Source: Spisula solida (lineage: Eukaryota > Mollusca > Bivalvia > Venerida > Mactridae). From it: DNA of 64,000 nt. Shown in pieces: positions 1 to 11,999 of the stretch. Made by a program: the position numbers and the translations under genes. Under the pieces are notes generated by a model, which saw only the letters and a list, made by a program, of their open reading frames with translations, searched no databases and was not told the DNA's origin. The stretch's first letter is position 1, and every line of letters begins with the position of its first letter. Where the stretch lies: positions 5,906,001-5,970,000 of the forward strand of contig OX365954.1 in NCBI GenBank assembly GCA_947247005.1, in the 5' to 3' direction.

Positions 1-1820
1 TTTCAAATGTCCGGAATATGTCTGTCGGCCAGCGCAAAACTGTATAACACTTATAATCATTTTAAGCATACGGTAGAATGCAAAACTATACATAATGTCA
101 GACTACAAACCAAGACTAGTCTGTAAGGTTAAGCCACACACATACAGATGGATGATTAAAGCAATTCCTTGTATTAAAGGCGCGTTAACGAATATAATAC
201 TGACTTACAGTGGTGATACGACTGTGTGAAGTACTGATTATCACATATCATTATTACATAGCGCGTTGTTCTGTCTGACCACGTTCGACCCTGACAAAGT
301 AAAGACAATGTTCTATTGAGCCCAAACGACTTGTTGTTAATTTCCTTTACTGTAGAATCGTACATATTTGTTTAAACTTTCGTTAATTTCTTGCATTGGA
401 TAGATTACGAAATAGAATCCCGACCATACTATGTATATGTATAATCAAAGAAATGTTAAAACGTAAAATCAGTAATAACGATATGAATAGCGATCGTCAT
501 AATGCAAGTAATGTGAATTTAGCGCACATGTACGTGTAAGACCCATACATGGTACGCTAGAAGCGCTTTAATTACGAAGACATTTATCTATGTAAGTTGC
601 AAGATTAGCTTAATTGCGTTCAAACACGTCGGTGTAAATTAATTAAGAACTAAAGATTATAACTGATGTTCAGTGGTAATCTATAAGTAAGTTAAACTTA
701 AATAAAAATACATTAAAAATGCATCGTTATGATCTTTGAAGCTCAAGTGTTCGCTTATGGTGAACAAATTCCTCTTTTATTAAACGCTTTCCGGTGACAT
801 TTTAACAGTATAACATAAGTGTGGTGTGTACAGATTTTATTTCACGTACAACTAATTTGAAAACACGAATCACTAACTAAACGCGATTAATATGTGCGAT
901 CATAAAAATAATGTTTTTTATTCTAAACACTGATGAACGGCATATTTTTTTATAATTAGTTTAGTAATGAGTATACAAAACACGAGTGATCATGCTAGGG
1001 AAGATTTTATTGCGCTTCTAAATCTGGCCCTAAGTCCAGTTAAATTTCTTCAATTCCCTCTGCGATGTTCGTCTTCATGTCTCATTTACAAGACAATAAT
1101 TATCGCTATTTCCATCGTCAGAATTAATTGGATATGGACTCGGCTTGTGTTTGTTCTTTGATTAGTTCTTTATCAAATATATTGTATGGTCAAGCACATA
1201 TATGTACAATGTAATGAACGATTTCGTCAGATATGTTCAATGGATGTCAAAGAAAGTCAATCACATTTCCCAAGATATGTCCGCAGTATAATGTCAAAGA
1301 TTACGTTTTCCAATATAAATACGTGACACAATGATTGACATTATTATATTTGATTATGGATAGTAGGGTCTACGTTAAAAATGTTTTAAATGTATAGTAG
1401 GAAGATACAAACTTCCCTTGCTTCTACTTCAAGAAACAAGTGTAAAGGTGAAGTCATGCATTATCTTTTAAAATTGTGTGAACGTGAGGCTCTTCGACAT
1501 TAAACAGCATTAATAATATTGATGAATGCTGTTTGATTTTAAAACAAACAACAAGAAAACGCCGAATGACAATTAAGTGCATCATTTTGTGCATTTACCC
1601 TTTGTAACAAAACACAGACTATTATCACACCAAATTTCAATTCGATTTATCGTGACAAATGTCTCCCAGTCAGGAGAATTTGTCAACGGCTAATGCTGTT
1701 AGGTGTATTTGTTGTTAAGGCTAGGACGCCCATCAATTGTAAATAAATGAGCCGATCGGTAGGTTGACAGTAATTTTGATATACAAACCATAGCTCTATC
1801 CTAATTAATGAGTGTAATCT

Positions 1821-1834
1821 TTTGTCTGTTTCAG
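1821..1834 (+). promoter_or_regulatory. Splice acceptor of the receptor exon
   Basis: A pyrimidine-rich run ending in TTTCAG sits directly before codons that align with intracellular loop 1/TM2 of aminergic receptors. The same tract and AG are kept in duplicate B at 46057-46070. This makes a genuine 3' splice site more likely than an open frame starting at the upstream ATG (1808). Confidence 0.6.
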
Positions 1835-2143
1835 GTCAGTAACATGTTCATAGTGTCTCTGGCAATTGCTGATCTTATTGCTGGACTCTTCGTGATGCCT
1901 ACCAGTACGGTGTACATTTTCACAGTGGACTGGAAATTTGGAGTTGCTATTTGTCAGATCTGGATCGGGATTGATTACACGGCGAGAACGGCGTCTATAC
2001 TAAACCTGTTTATTCTCAGTCTTGACCGTAATTGGTCGGTGACTTCACCTCTAAAACATATTAGAAAGAGGACGAAAACACGTGCAGTGTTAATGATAAC
2101 TGGTGTTTGGCTTTTATCATCGCTATGGATTATTCCAATCTGA
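1835..2143 (+). pseudogene. Histamine-H1-like aminergic GPCR exon, TM2-TM4 fragment
   Basis: The translation covers TM2, extracellular loop 1, TM3, loop 2 and TM4 of a rhodopsin-class amine receptor, and by recall most resembles histamine H1 receptors. Visible landmarks are the TM2 LAIAD aspartate, the TM3 disulphide cysteine, the amine-binding aspartate in GIDYTARTAS (GAT at 1973), and the TM4 GVWLLSSLW segment. The TM3 DRY motif reads DRN (2024-2032), which would impair G-protein coupling. A TGA follows WIIPI at 2141, exactly where the family continues into loop 2. TM1, TM5, TM6 and TM7 are absent nearby. The frame is otherwise open for about 100 codons. It is either a recently broken gene fragment or an isolated exon of a duplicated gene; I favour pseudogene. 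Muscarinic receptors are a less good alternative. Confidence 0.8.
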
Positions 2144-2850
2144 TATATTCCGAAGCGGAGCTGTATAAACTTTTATTCCATCAAGGTCACTAACCTATTA
2201 TTCTGTATATCCAGTCCATTAATCTGCTTAGTTAGGGTGACAAAATTCAGTGACGTCATAAAAACAACGTGGTCAGACTGTTGGATGAAGTTATTTTGAG
2301 GCATGTACATGTAAGTCGTACAAAAAGAATCGATCAAAAGCCGGTTAAATTTAGAATAGTAAAACCTCACCCTCGAGTTCGGAGTTTTTACCGGGGACTC
2401 TTGTATAAGCAGTACTAGACCAGGTCACGTGCTCAGTTGACGGTTTATCAGAAGTCACATGAACAGGTGACGTAATCCAGCAAATATTATTTGGAACCCT
2501 GATATCAGGTCGATATTGCCGGAAGTGACTGGATAAATATATGTCAATATGTCAAGATATTACTTTATTGTTATACAATGAATATTAAAGAGCTAGATAT
2601 TGCATAAAATGCCTCGATGACAAGACAGTTCATCACCCGATACAGATACCGTACAAACAGTAGGAATCACTTGCTAACAAAGAGTACAATTTCGGATTAC
2701 AAATCAATTAATACTTGTTCAGGAGCACGTGAATTTCGAAAACAATGTGTCTGGTTTCGCTCCTATGCACCAGTATTCCACTGCACCAATTTCCTGACCT
2801 TAGTTATTTTTCTTATACAATGTTCAAGAAAAATGTATTGACTCTATACG

Positions 2851-3633
2851 TTCATAAGACATGCGGAAACTCCAATATGTAATATGTGAATCTTGGTCTG
2901 ACGAAATGGTGTGTTTTTTATATGTTGTTTTATTAATACACTTGATATATTGTTGCCAAATAACCATTGAAGACACATTCCTCTATCATTGTTCTGCTTA
3001 TTTACATAGGTAAACATATTTGCACACAGCTAGCTATACGGGTAAAGTGTTTAATATACTAGAAACCGATGAATCAAGGTGTGGAACCGATGATATGCAG
3101 GCAAAATGTTATTTTGAGACATTGCTCCATATGTGAAGAAGATGTCAGTTACAGGTAAGGTTTATGACTGATAAATCGTTGAAGATCCACAACAGCCAAT
3201 TAAACATGAAACTTACTAAACGTTCAGTAGCGTAGAGTGAATTTGCCTTGAACGTGCTGAATTGATGATAAAAACATTTTACGAACAACAGTACAACGCA
3301 CCAGCTTTAATCACTAGTGGAAAATACCAAATTGTCCCGCCTTTCTAATTATCCGGGGCATACTATAATTGAGAAAATGGAAGAGTGGATTAAAATAGTG
3401 CGCCTACGATAATGAGAAAGGCGAGACAACTTGGAATACTCCACAAAGGTGAATTAATCAGATGCGCACGATTTATAAGTGATGTTTTAGTACAAAACTC
3501 ACTTAGATACTTATTTCTATCTCGTTATTCTTTAAAAACTTTCAGATGCGTTTTACAATCGAATGTAGACATTTCAAAAGTTGAGTGAATTGAGAAAAGT
3601 TTGTTCACTTAATTTATTTGTACAGAGTTCATT
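2851..3633. other. No recognised content
   Basis: This stretch is A+T-rich with no coding or RNA gene that I can support. A short piece at 3325-3385 (containing ACCAAATTGTCCCGCCTTTC) recurs at 39985-40030, so part of it is an interspersed repeat. Confidence 0.4.
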
Positions 3634-3703
3634 TGACGGAGTTCGAACTCGATACCTTTCAACTACTATTACTGCGCAATTAACATCTTGGCTACGATGT
3701 CAT
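3634..3703 (-). ncRNA. tRNA-like relic or SINE head
   Basis: On the minus strand there is an A-box-like TAGCCAAGATG and, about 45 nt later, a B-box-like GAGTTCGAACTCC. The ends can pair over only about four bases (TGAC with GTCA). The spacing suits a tRNA-derived SINE promoter or a decayed class II tRNA. No convincing anticodon arm is present, so no amino acid is assigned. Confidence 0.35.
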
Positions 3704-3810
3704 GTATATTTTAGGCAAAGTAATATAATTTTGTAGAACAATATATAAAGTAAACTTAGAATTGTAAACACAATGTAACGTCACTGTCAGGTATCCCCGG
3801 TCGGATAGTA

Positions 3811-3997
3811 CAGTCCAGGCAGGGTACGAATAGAGTGACGCAGCGGTCGAGTTTACTATTGTGGTGTAAAACCAATTATAAAGGCTTAACCAGGCAGCTA
3901 TAATTTCAATGCTAAACGAACTGTATTCGCAGTAAGTTGCAATATTTTGTGTACAAATAAACGGCTACGTCACTCTCACCAGATCCTAACTGGACTG
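3811..3997. mobile_element. Small TA-flanked MITE (187 bp)
   Basis: The left end CAGTCCAGGCAGGG... and the reverse complement of the right end CAGTCCAGTTAGG... form imperfect terminal inverted repeats of about 30 bp that end in GAGTGACG on both sides. Each is directly flanked by TA (3809-3810 and 3998-3999), the target duplication of Tc1/mariner-type elements. It is too short to encode a transposase. Confidence 0.65.
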
Positions 3998-4033
3998 TAG
4001 TACATGATTTTTAGTGAAACATGGGTTTCGAAC

Positions 4034-4115
4034 AGTGGGGCGAAGAGAGCTAACGTTTATAATATTCTACATCTCATCGTTTACTGAGTGACTATAATAA
4101 TAATAATTCATATTC
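4034..4115 (+). repeat. Short direct repeat of 63248-63335
   Basis: The segment with GAAGAGAG, TAACGTT, ATAATATTCT and CATCTC matches in order and orientation near the right end of the window. It is either a dispersed repeat or the far end of a larger direct duplication whose middle was interrupted. Confidence 0.55.
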
Positions 4116-6702
4116 AATTTAATTGCTTAATTGCCGAAACGTTATGAAAAGAATGTATTTATATTATATATTGGAAAAACATACAGCAAGATTGGTTCTC
4201 AAATCTTGAGCAACAACTTCCCTCTACCGGAAGTGGAAGTGAAATTCAGTCTACCGAATCATGATTCTGTTTGCGGTTTATCAAAAAAATAGGCCATAGC
4301 CTTAATATGACATAAATTAATAGATTAGTTTCTGAAATGTCAGTCTTAATTCCAAACATGCAAATAATCCGTACGTGCATAATGCTGAAATCTGTGCTTC
4401 GCTATAATCTAACATGATTATGATGCAGACCATAAATACAAGATTATATGCCCGAAACCTTTAGAAACATGCTAACGCCCGTTGGTGATAATATGGTTTC
4501 CATTAAAAGCACTGTGTTTGCAGTTACAAATGTAATCATTGCGACCATATTTGTCATACAGTTCTGAAATATGTGTATTTTACCAACCTATCCATGACAA
4601 ACTTATAATTCTAACAAATTCAGCTATAAGAGTGTATTACCATATTTACTAATTATTTATGTCAGAAAATCACTAAACTAGGATATCCTATATTGTACAA
4701 ACTGTCTAGATACTAAACGGAAATTAAAGATATATGGACACGACAGATCGTATCACCGACGGTAATCATTGTAACTTGTGTACGATGCAACGGCACTGCC
4801 TGAACCGAACAATGTTTGCGCAGTCGTGTTTGTGGTAAAGACCACAGACAAAAATAGACCTTTATTACAAGTCTGTCTGCAACGACAACCATTAATTTTC
4901 TCCCATCTGACCATTTTCTATACTTTTGAACCTTTAAGTGACACCATCTGGAAGCAAAGACCAATCTTTACAGACAAGATTGACTGTATTGAGGATAATC
5001 GTTTATGGGCGACTTTAAAAAAGCCTGCCTTGAAGTTCTCGTAAATCTATAAAACATCAGAACTCTAGTGAATACAAATATATGCAATTTAAAACTACAA
5101 TATCATAGCCTTCAAAAAAGATGAATATTAACTGTGTATGCCTCATGCGCTGTATTACAAACTGTTTTGGTAATTTTTCAACTAATTGTTTTCAACTATT
5201 TAAATACGACTAGATATGTTCTGAAGATATAATTATATTTGTATCTGTCACGCAAGCTAGCTCAATGGTATAATATATTATCATGTGGCAAAAAAAACAA
5301 CATGGTGTACATATATCATAGAAATCTTTTTCATGTACAAATGGACTTACAATGCATGCATAATCGTATAGTATTAGATGGATGGGCATGCTGTTTGGAG
5401 AATAATGACAAAGTTTACACCATTATAGTATGGCCCAGAAAATATGTATTTTATTGAAAACACTATCTTCGTGTCAGGAATTTACATGTTATTTAAATAA
5501 TAGCATTACGCAGTTAAATGCACCAAATAACAGCTTGCTTCATCATACAGATTCGTTGTCTTGTCGTGTACATTTAGCAGATTGACTTTTAACTAAATTC
5601 GGACCTTTGTATTTGGTCATTAATGGTTGTGTTATTCATTATTACATGTACTATTAATCAATATATTTCTTATTTTAACAGCATATTTCGTAGTCTAAAT
5701 GTATTAAAAAACGAGCCAAACTAGCAGAGTCGATGGATTGCTAGACTGCTATTAGAAATGAATAAGATTCGATTTGCAGATCGGGCGAAGGATATAGCTC
5801 TCGAAATGCTTTCGATGAAGACAAAGCTGGATACGTATGGGGAAGAGTTTTTCTATATCATTATTCCTTGCATTATCTTGATTTATTCCTTCACAACATT
5901 TGTCATAATAACAGACAATGTAAGTCGGCTGTATAATCAATACAAAGAAATTTGAAACCTGGTGCGTTATTGACAACTTTTGTAGACGTAACTCATCATG
6001 TTAGATGTATGTAACAACTTATTACGTATGATGCTATTTCATTTTCAAATATTTTATAAATATCACATCTCACACAGGATGATGCAATGAAACGTTCACC
6101 AGAGACAATTAGCCTAATGTGACGTCAGAAGTTAACATTAGATTTTAGGCATTCTGTTCCGTATCGGACATTTCCCGAGTTTAGACGATTCAGGTGCTTA
6201 CTAAACGTGTAAGTAAAATCGACACGACCAATGAATAAGTTTTTGATGTATATTATTAAAATTTGTTTTTGATATGATAAAATATATCACATCCCATTGC
6301 AGGTTACTTGTCATAAGAGTCACACGTGTCTCGTTTTTGTAATGTGTATTCCAATTAGATTCTGAATTACTCGGTTATTTGTCAATCTGATTAAAATCAT
6401 CTGCTCAATATCATTTCGCATGAGAATCTTACGACGACCAGTAGCAGTTCACGTTCAGTGACATTTCCTAATAACTAATCGAGGAATATAGAAAAGTTAA
6501 CGTCTTTCTGTATTGATTAAGTTTCAACATTTAAATCATCAACTGAATGATATATTCTAAGTAGTTTTAGAGCCTCGAATTCTTTGTGAAGTTCATTGAC
6601 TAGCCACAATGAAAATACCATAAGGACGAACATGGATTTCAGTTCATCAGATCGTACTGTAACGAAAATCGTGATCGTTTTTTTCTCACAATAATCTTAA
6701 AA
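4116..6702. other. No recognised gene
   Basis: This is A+T-rich sequence with only short frames. A 65-codon frame at 5758-5955 has one hydrophobic stretch but no family resemblance, no upstream support and no partner exon, so I do not call it a gene. Confidence 0.4.
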
Positions 6703-6704
6703 TA

Positions 6705-8165
6705 CTGTAGAATCTGGTAAGTAAGCGCATACGCTTATACAAATTTTATGCGCTTATATTCGATATACGCTTATATTTAGACCCGATAACATGCGCTTAT
6801 ATTTAATTTGCGCTAATAGACAAGCCGTATGCGTCTACTTTTAATATATTATATTTTTTGTACAACTGACAGAGACAAAACGGAGGCAAAGGTGAATTAT
6901 TATATCAAATTGCATACGATAAGTATATATAGTATTAAAGTATGCAAATGAGTATACATACTTTTGCCTAGATTACAAGTTATACGTTTAAGCGGTGATT
7001 TATCCATACTTTTTCACAGATTTTCACAATATTTATAACACTTACCCACGGATGGCAAACTTAACTAAAACACGCAAACAATGTTTGTGATATACGCAGT
7101 TTTATTGTTTTCAATTCAAAAAGCGTGATTATCGTAAACGATTAACGTTTTATCATACAATATACAATGTACATCAAAATCGATTAACACCCATCGGCTA
7201 TTCAACAGGCAAACAGGTAACATCATTTGTCACCTATTCTAACACGATCTGCGGATTAATCGTTTAAATATAGAGCGGACCTAACAATGTATTATTACCC
7301 CCATAAAACATACCTATCAAATTGGCTGTTTCTATTTACGCCCAGTATCACGTGACATATTTATGAATGAATGAACGTAAACTTTATAGTATAATTTTCT
7401 ACGAGCCACGATGACAAGTCGAGTTGCACGAGAATCCAGTGTTACAGCTATGACGCATCTATTTTTAGAAACTCCAATTTACTCTAGAAACCAAGTTTTA
7501 TTAAAGCTTCTGATAATCAATTCATTTATATTTTTCATTTTATGAAATAGATACCATATACTCGTGTTATTAAAATTGTTTCAATGTTTAAAATGTGGTA
7601 TTTCCTTCAGAAAATTACGAAGGTCGTTTTCATTAACGAGGGAGGTAATTGTACCAGCTAATAAGCCACTCAATTTCAGCGTGGAATTATGTTCAATGTC
7701 AAATGGGTGAAAATGGAATGCGCGCAGTTAAATAGTGCGGGATATTATCGTATTTAGAATCGAAATAAAAACTCTGTTCTTGTATATTGTCGGTGAATAA
7801 AACACGGGCACTCGTTCGGATGCGGAAAATTAAATCACTCGTGCTACGCACTCGTGATTTAATTTTTCCGCATCCGAACTCCTGCCCGTGTTTTATTCAC
7901 CGACAATAAACGCGAACAGATTTTTATTTCTTAAATATACAAGCTAGACAATTATAATTATATACATAAAGACGCTAATTACATCTATCAGATGCATTGG
8001 TTGTCTGGTCAAACTTTTTCGAATATGCGCCTACTTTTGAGAATATATTATGGTAAGAATATAGTATGCGCTTATACTACAGTATGGTTTGACGGTAAGG
8101 CCGTATGCGCTTATATTTGGTATGCGCTTATTTTCAAACATGCGCTTAATTACCAGATTCTACAG
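6705..8165. mobile_element. TA-flanked inverted-repeat transposon with GCGCTTAT subterminal repeats
   Basis: The ends are perfect 16-bp inverted repeats, CTGTAGAATCTGGTAA at the left and its complement at the right, each bordered by TA (6703-6704 and 8166-8167). Just inside both ends a word like ATGCGCTTATATT is repeated about five times per side. The words are in the same orientation at both ends rather than mirrored. No transposase is visible, so this is a non-autonomous Tc1/mariner-like element. It has been enlarged by a nested insertion at 7225-7912. Confidence 0.75.
7225..7912 (+). mobile_element. Nested hairpin-ended element (copy 1)
   Basis: This unit is shared, in reverse orientation, with about 30610-31265 in the left arm. 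One end carries a 112-bp near-perfect palindrome (7791-7902) whose arms run from CGGTGAATAAAACACGGGCA inward to the CGTGCTACGCACTCG centre. The other end (about 7235, with CTAACACGATCTGCGGATTA) has no matching inverted repeat. There is no coding capacity. It lies inside the 6705-8165 transposon and so inserted after it. The asymmetry (hairpin at one end only) is unlike ordinary MITEs. Confidence 0.6.
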
Positions 8166-8169
8166 TACC

Positions 8170-10150
8170 AGGAATGTCCGAAAGGTTTTGCGACTGCATC
8201 CATAGAAACCAAACCACCAACGGGATATATTTAAAATGTTACCTGCACATATGGACACTGAGAGTATTCAGAGCGTCAAAATCTTCATCCCTGTCCACTA
8301 ATTATTTGAAGTTGGTTAAATAATAATTCAAATGTGTGGTAAAAGTGCCGGTAGGAGGTATACTAGTGCGCGCGCATGTTAATAATAGCGCAGTGCTCCG
8401 TGTGCGACGTCAATGTTGGTTTTTACCGGTACCTTACATGTATCGTCTTCCAATGACCGTTTCAAACTTGTTTAACATAAGACAGTATTAAATGTTAAAA
8501 GCAATTTAGCAGACTATATCATTTTGATGTCGCGTCGTTTAACTCTCAATTTAGGTGCAAACTATCGTTTAACCCTTCTTTGGTGCAAACTGCTCAAATG
8601 ACAAGCTATTTATGAATTGTAAAAACATCCATTATGAAGTGTTCCGTGAAGCGCTATATGGTTTGTCTTGGCAACAAGTCTCTTGCAATGTATGGCCAAA
8701 ATAATTTTATTTTTACATAGCAGAATCATGGATAATGTATATACATAGCTATATACTTGTATTGCTTTAATTCTGAAACTTTTGAGGTATGGAAACAGTC
8801 TCAAACTTTCCGGAAATCCCTCGTACATAAATTAAAATAGGTGATAGAATAAGAAAATTTAATCTAAACAAAGCGAGGAATGTCAAACTTGATAAACTCA
8901 CAATACTACGTTGCATCCAACCAGTGTTTACTTTGTCGACACTATGAATGATGAACGTCTCTGTGGATTTTAAGCCAAAAGCCAGATGATTGCTGTTTTG
9001 AAATGTATTTTTATACAGATGAAATGCATATGTCTAGGGATTATCATACCAATACTGACATAACTTAATTATTCATGAGAATTGACGTTTTTCTTACAAC
9101 TGGTGTACATTAAACCTATTTTCTTACAATTGTGCGTATAATTGCCATTGTTTTGAGACTTGGGAAATTCTGTGGAAAAGAAAATAAGCATTCATTGTTA
9201 ACTATTTTAATCTAATATATTGCAGAATTACGGATGTTTTTTGTGTTAGTATATATTAACGGAAATAGCTACTGTAAGACTATAGCCTTCATGTTTCATA
9301 TTTCATTTTGCGATGAACGAACGATATGCAGTCTCCATAAATATGCTTAACCGAAAGCCTTTCAGGATGGCGTGTGTTGATGCTTGACTTTTGTATTGTC
9401 TTGTTGTGTCCTCTCCTTTTGGTCTGACTTCTGATGAGTCATTGGTACTTTCTGTGGTATATTTGTAACGCTTATCGAGTAGCATTTGATTCGTTATTGG
9501 CTCTCACTCTGGTTATGTTTGACTGACTAATGCGGCAGATTGTCTGAATAAGTTGTCATGTTCTTGTAGCTGTTCAGTTTCATTTGTCGTTCATTTTGAA
9601 GTAGTTTTTGACTAGTGCTTGTAATTTGTGCTCTTTCTTCTTTTGCTCGTTCCGTTTGCGCCATTCACGTTCAGATGTTTCTGTGGATTGCTGCTTCACT
9701 TTCCGATTTGACTATTTCCTGTTCTGATCCTCAGGAAAGACGCATTCGTTATTGATAGATGTTAAATGCAGCATTTACTCCATTTCCTTTTCTATGGTTA
9801 ATTGAATTAACTCAATCTTCATTACTTTCTCAGCGTCATAATTGAAGTGTAAACACTAAATTATATCATATGAAGGTAAATAAGCACGTGCAAAACTGTT
9901 CCTGCGTTATCGCCGTGAATTGTGAAAAACACACCACCTTGCACAGTGTTTGTCTGGCCGATTTTCCATCAAAAACACCTTCTGCAATATAAATCAAATT
10001 CTGTGAAAATATATATTATCTTTTGTTATTTTAGCAATGATACCAGTAATTTGTAACCTATTAGAATATAGTGATATAGACCGGTTGCCAATGAGGTGTA
10101 CAACCGGAGATATATTAGCTCATATTGATGCAATATATACGGAATATCAC
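8170..10150. other. Mostly unrecognised; possible coding relic on minus strand at 9300-9730
   Basis: No supported gene. Reading 9730 to 9300 on the minus strand gives a lysine/arginine/glutamate-rich pattern spread over shifting frames (for example EREWRKRNEQKKKEH), which looks like a decayed element-encoded protein. I cannot assign the family. The rest is A+T-rich with nothing visible. Confidence 0.3.
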
Positions 10151-10156
10151 CGCAGT

Positions 10157-10284
10157 GTGTTGATCCGTTGGGCCGTATTACCTCGAGTTGCTTGTGTAAT
10201 GCCATATCTCGCAAGACCGCCAGGTCGAGCGTGATACGGTATGGCACAAGCAACGAGAGGTAATACGGCTTAACGGATCAACAC
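10157..10284. repeat. Long imperfect palindrome (128 bp)
   Basis: The left arm GTGTTGATCCGTTGGGCCGT continues through TATTACCTCGAGTTGCTTGTG. It is mirrored by the right arm, which ends in AACGGATCAACAC at 10284. A loop of about 30 bases lies around 10205-10235. Transcribed, this would fold into a hairpin of nearly 50 pairs. It is more G+C-rich than its surroundings, like the hairpins at 7791 and 52936. Confidence 0.75.
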
Positions 10285-10289
10285 AATTG

Positions 10290-11735
10290 CAGTAATACTC
10301 CTTTTATTATAAACCTACAAAAGTAAAAAAAAAACACTTTTATGAGCGAAAATGCGTTTAATGTGTATACATTGACGTCATGAACGTCGGCATATTTTCG
10401 GCATATAACGTGACGCCGATTCATAAAAAAGTAAATGTTTACGTCGTGACGTCATTAGCGTTGGCATAATGTTCGGCATATAACACGTCAGACATGCATG
10501 ATACCGATTCAGAAAACCAGACATGTCTGATACAGAAAATGCTATCTGTCGCGTTGTATTCCAGAGTTGGTCTGTATTCGTGACATTACATTGCTAGGTA
10601 TATAATAAAAGTTATGATTCCGCTGAATGTGTCATATCTAGGTCACCATTTGTCCAACGATTTTCTTCTAAGAAACTGCTTATGGGATGACACTCTCCTG
10701 TTAGAAATATTGTGTTGAAAATGAGACTTTATGGCATGATAACACGTATGGAAAAAGTATTTGATGACATGATTCCAATGTCATACCATGTTTATTTTTA
10801 ATTCGAAGAAATTCTCCGATAGGTTTTGATGCTCCTTCTTGGCGCTTGGTGCTTAGAACCGTGCTGTAAATATTAACATGTTAGAGATATGTATTTGTTC
10901 AATATGCACTGGTATGAAAAATACGAAATATTAAATAGAGGGGACAATATATCACGCGTTTGCGTCTGACATTGTTTAAATATATTTTATTACCCAAATA
11001 ATATACGCAATTTCTATCAAATAATTTTACACCATGATAATAAAAGTTTAATATAGTTTAACGATATAGTTCTATATTATTCAAGTACTTAAAATTAGAA
11101 CAAAAAACATGATTCTTTCCTCATTTAAGAGCCTTTTCAAAACCTTAATACATAGTTATTAATTAATATAATATCGCTAAGCTTGGAGAAAGGCTGATAT
11201 ACATTTCTTATTCATGGGTAAAATGGTCAAGGCACAAGTTTCAAAACTTAGTTCCTTGATTTGAAAAAATGAAAGTTTATTATATGTTTACGAAAATAAA
11301 TACAGTTTAAACAAAAACTTACGGATCTTTCTTTAGATCATTATCAATTACATTATAGTATGTTCAAAGAAAATATGGCAGAATAGTTTTTTAAATGCCA
11401 GTGTTTATCGGTGTGGTTATTACCTACATACTTACTAAGGTAACGTTTAAACATATTTTTATTCGAATGACTCGATTTTGTAATAATAAAGATAGGACAG
11501 GAAAGTAAAAGTTAGATACATATAATTAAGATTATTAAAGTCGTAATTGTTAGATTTTATCATTAATATTCATTGAAAAGTTTTGTGTATTTAATGTACA
11601 ACATCGACTATTGATATATTTGTTTTAGAAATTAAAGTATCACTTCAAAACATTAAAAGCTTAATAATTAGAGGGTGTAAAGAAGACTACTACGAAAACG
11701 CTAGAGTCGTTCATTTACATTGAAACTATGAGATT
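10290..11735. other. No recognised content
   Basis: A+T-rich non-coding sequence. Short repeated words (GACGTCATGAACGTCGGCAT near 10375 and GACGTCATTAGCGTTGGCAT near 10448) form a local direct repeat of about 70 bp. Confidence 0.4.
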
Positions 11736-11739
11736 TTCC

Positions 11740-11985
11740 GCTACCGGTAACCTAAGGCTTAATACCTTTATGGTAAGGAGGCTGCATCTCAAATAATTAA
11801 TAACCATGTTCAGCCAAAGATGTTTGCGTCTGTGTTGGTTAGGGTTAGGTGTTAACTAATTAGTTCTTCTATCGTGAATGATGCAGATTATTTGTAACCA
11901 TTAGTATAGAGCAGGAAATGACCGACAACTCATTATTAAAATTATGTACAACATCGCAGTCAGTTTAATGTGTGTCTTGTATGAT
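11740..11985 (+). repeat. Inverted repeat pair, left member
   Basis: This matches the reverse complement of about 15540-15745. Shared blocks include TTTATGGTAAGGAGGCTGCA/TCTC, TTTGCGTCTGT, TATCGTGAATGATGCAG and GTACAACATCGCAGTCAG. Divergence is high. It may be two copies of one interspersed element in opposite orientation. Confidence 0.6.
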
Positions 11986-11999
11986 ACTGCACGCATCTG

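Larger units (their letters stand above)
60..2850 (+). repeat. Segmental direct duplication, copy A
   Basis: This block is repeated in the same orientation at about 42205-47690. Collinear anchors are 61-180 with 42209-42330, 962-1050 with 44702-44790, 1205-1330 with 45435-45560, 1550-1700 with 45780-45930, 1745-2140 with 45980-46350, and 2195-2240 with 47020-47070. By eye the copies differ at roughly one base in seven, so the duplication is not recent. Copy A is shorter because it lacks three stretches found in B: about 1.5 kb near position 790, about 0.5 kb near 1200, and about 0.65 kb after the receptor exon. Apart from the receptor fragment, the block holds no recognisable gene. Confidence 0.88.

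Noticed and set aside
1808..2143. A complete short protein starting at the ATG at 1808
   Set aside because: The first nine codons lie in the polypyrimidine tract of a splice acceptor, and homology begins exactly after the AG at 1834.
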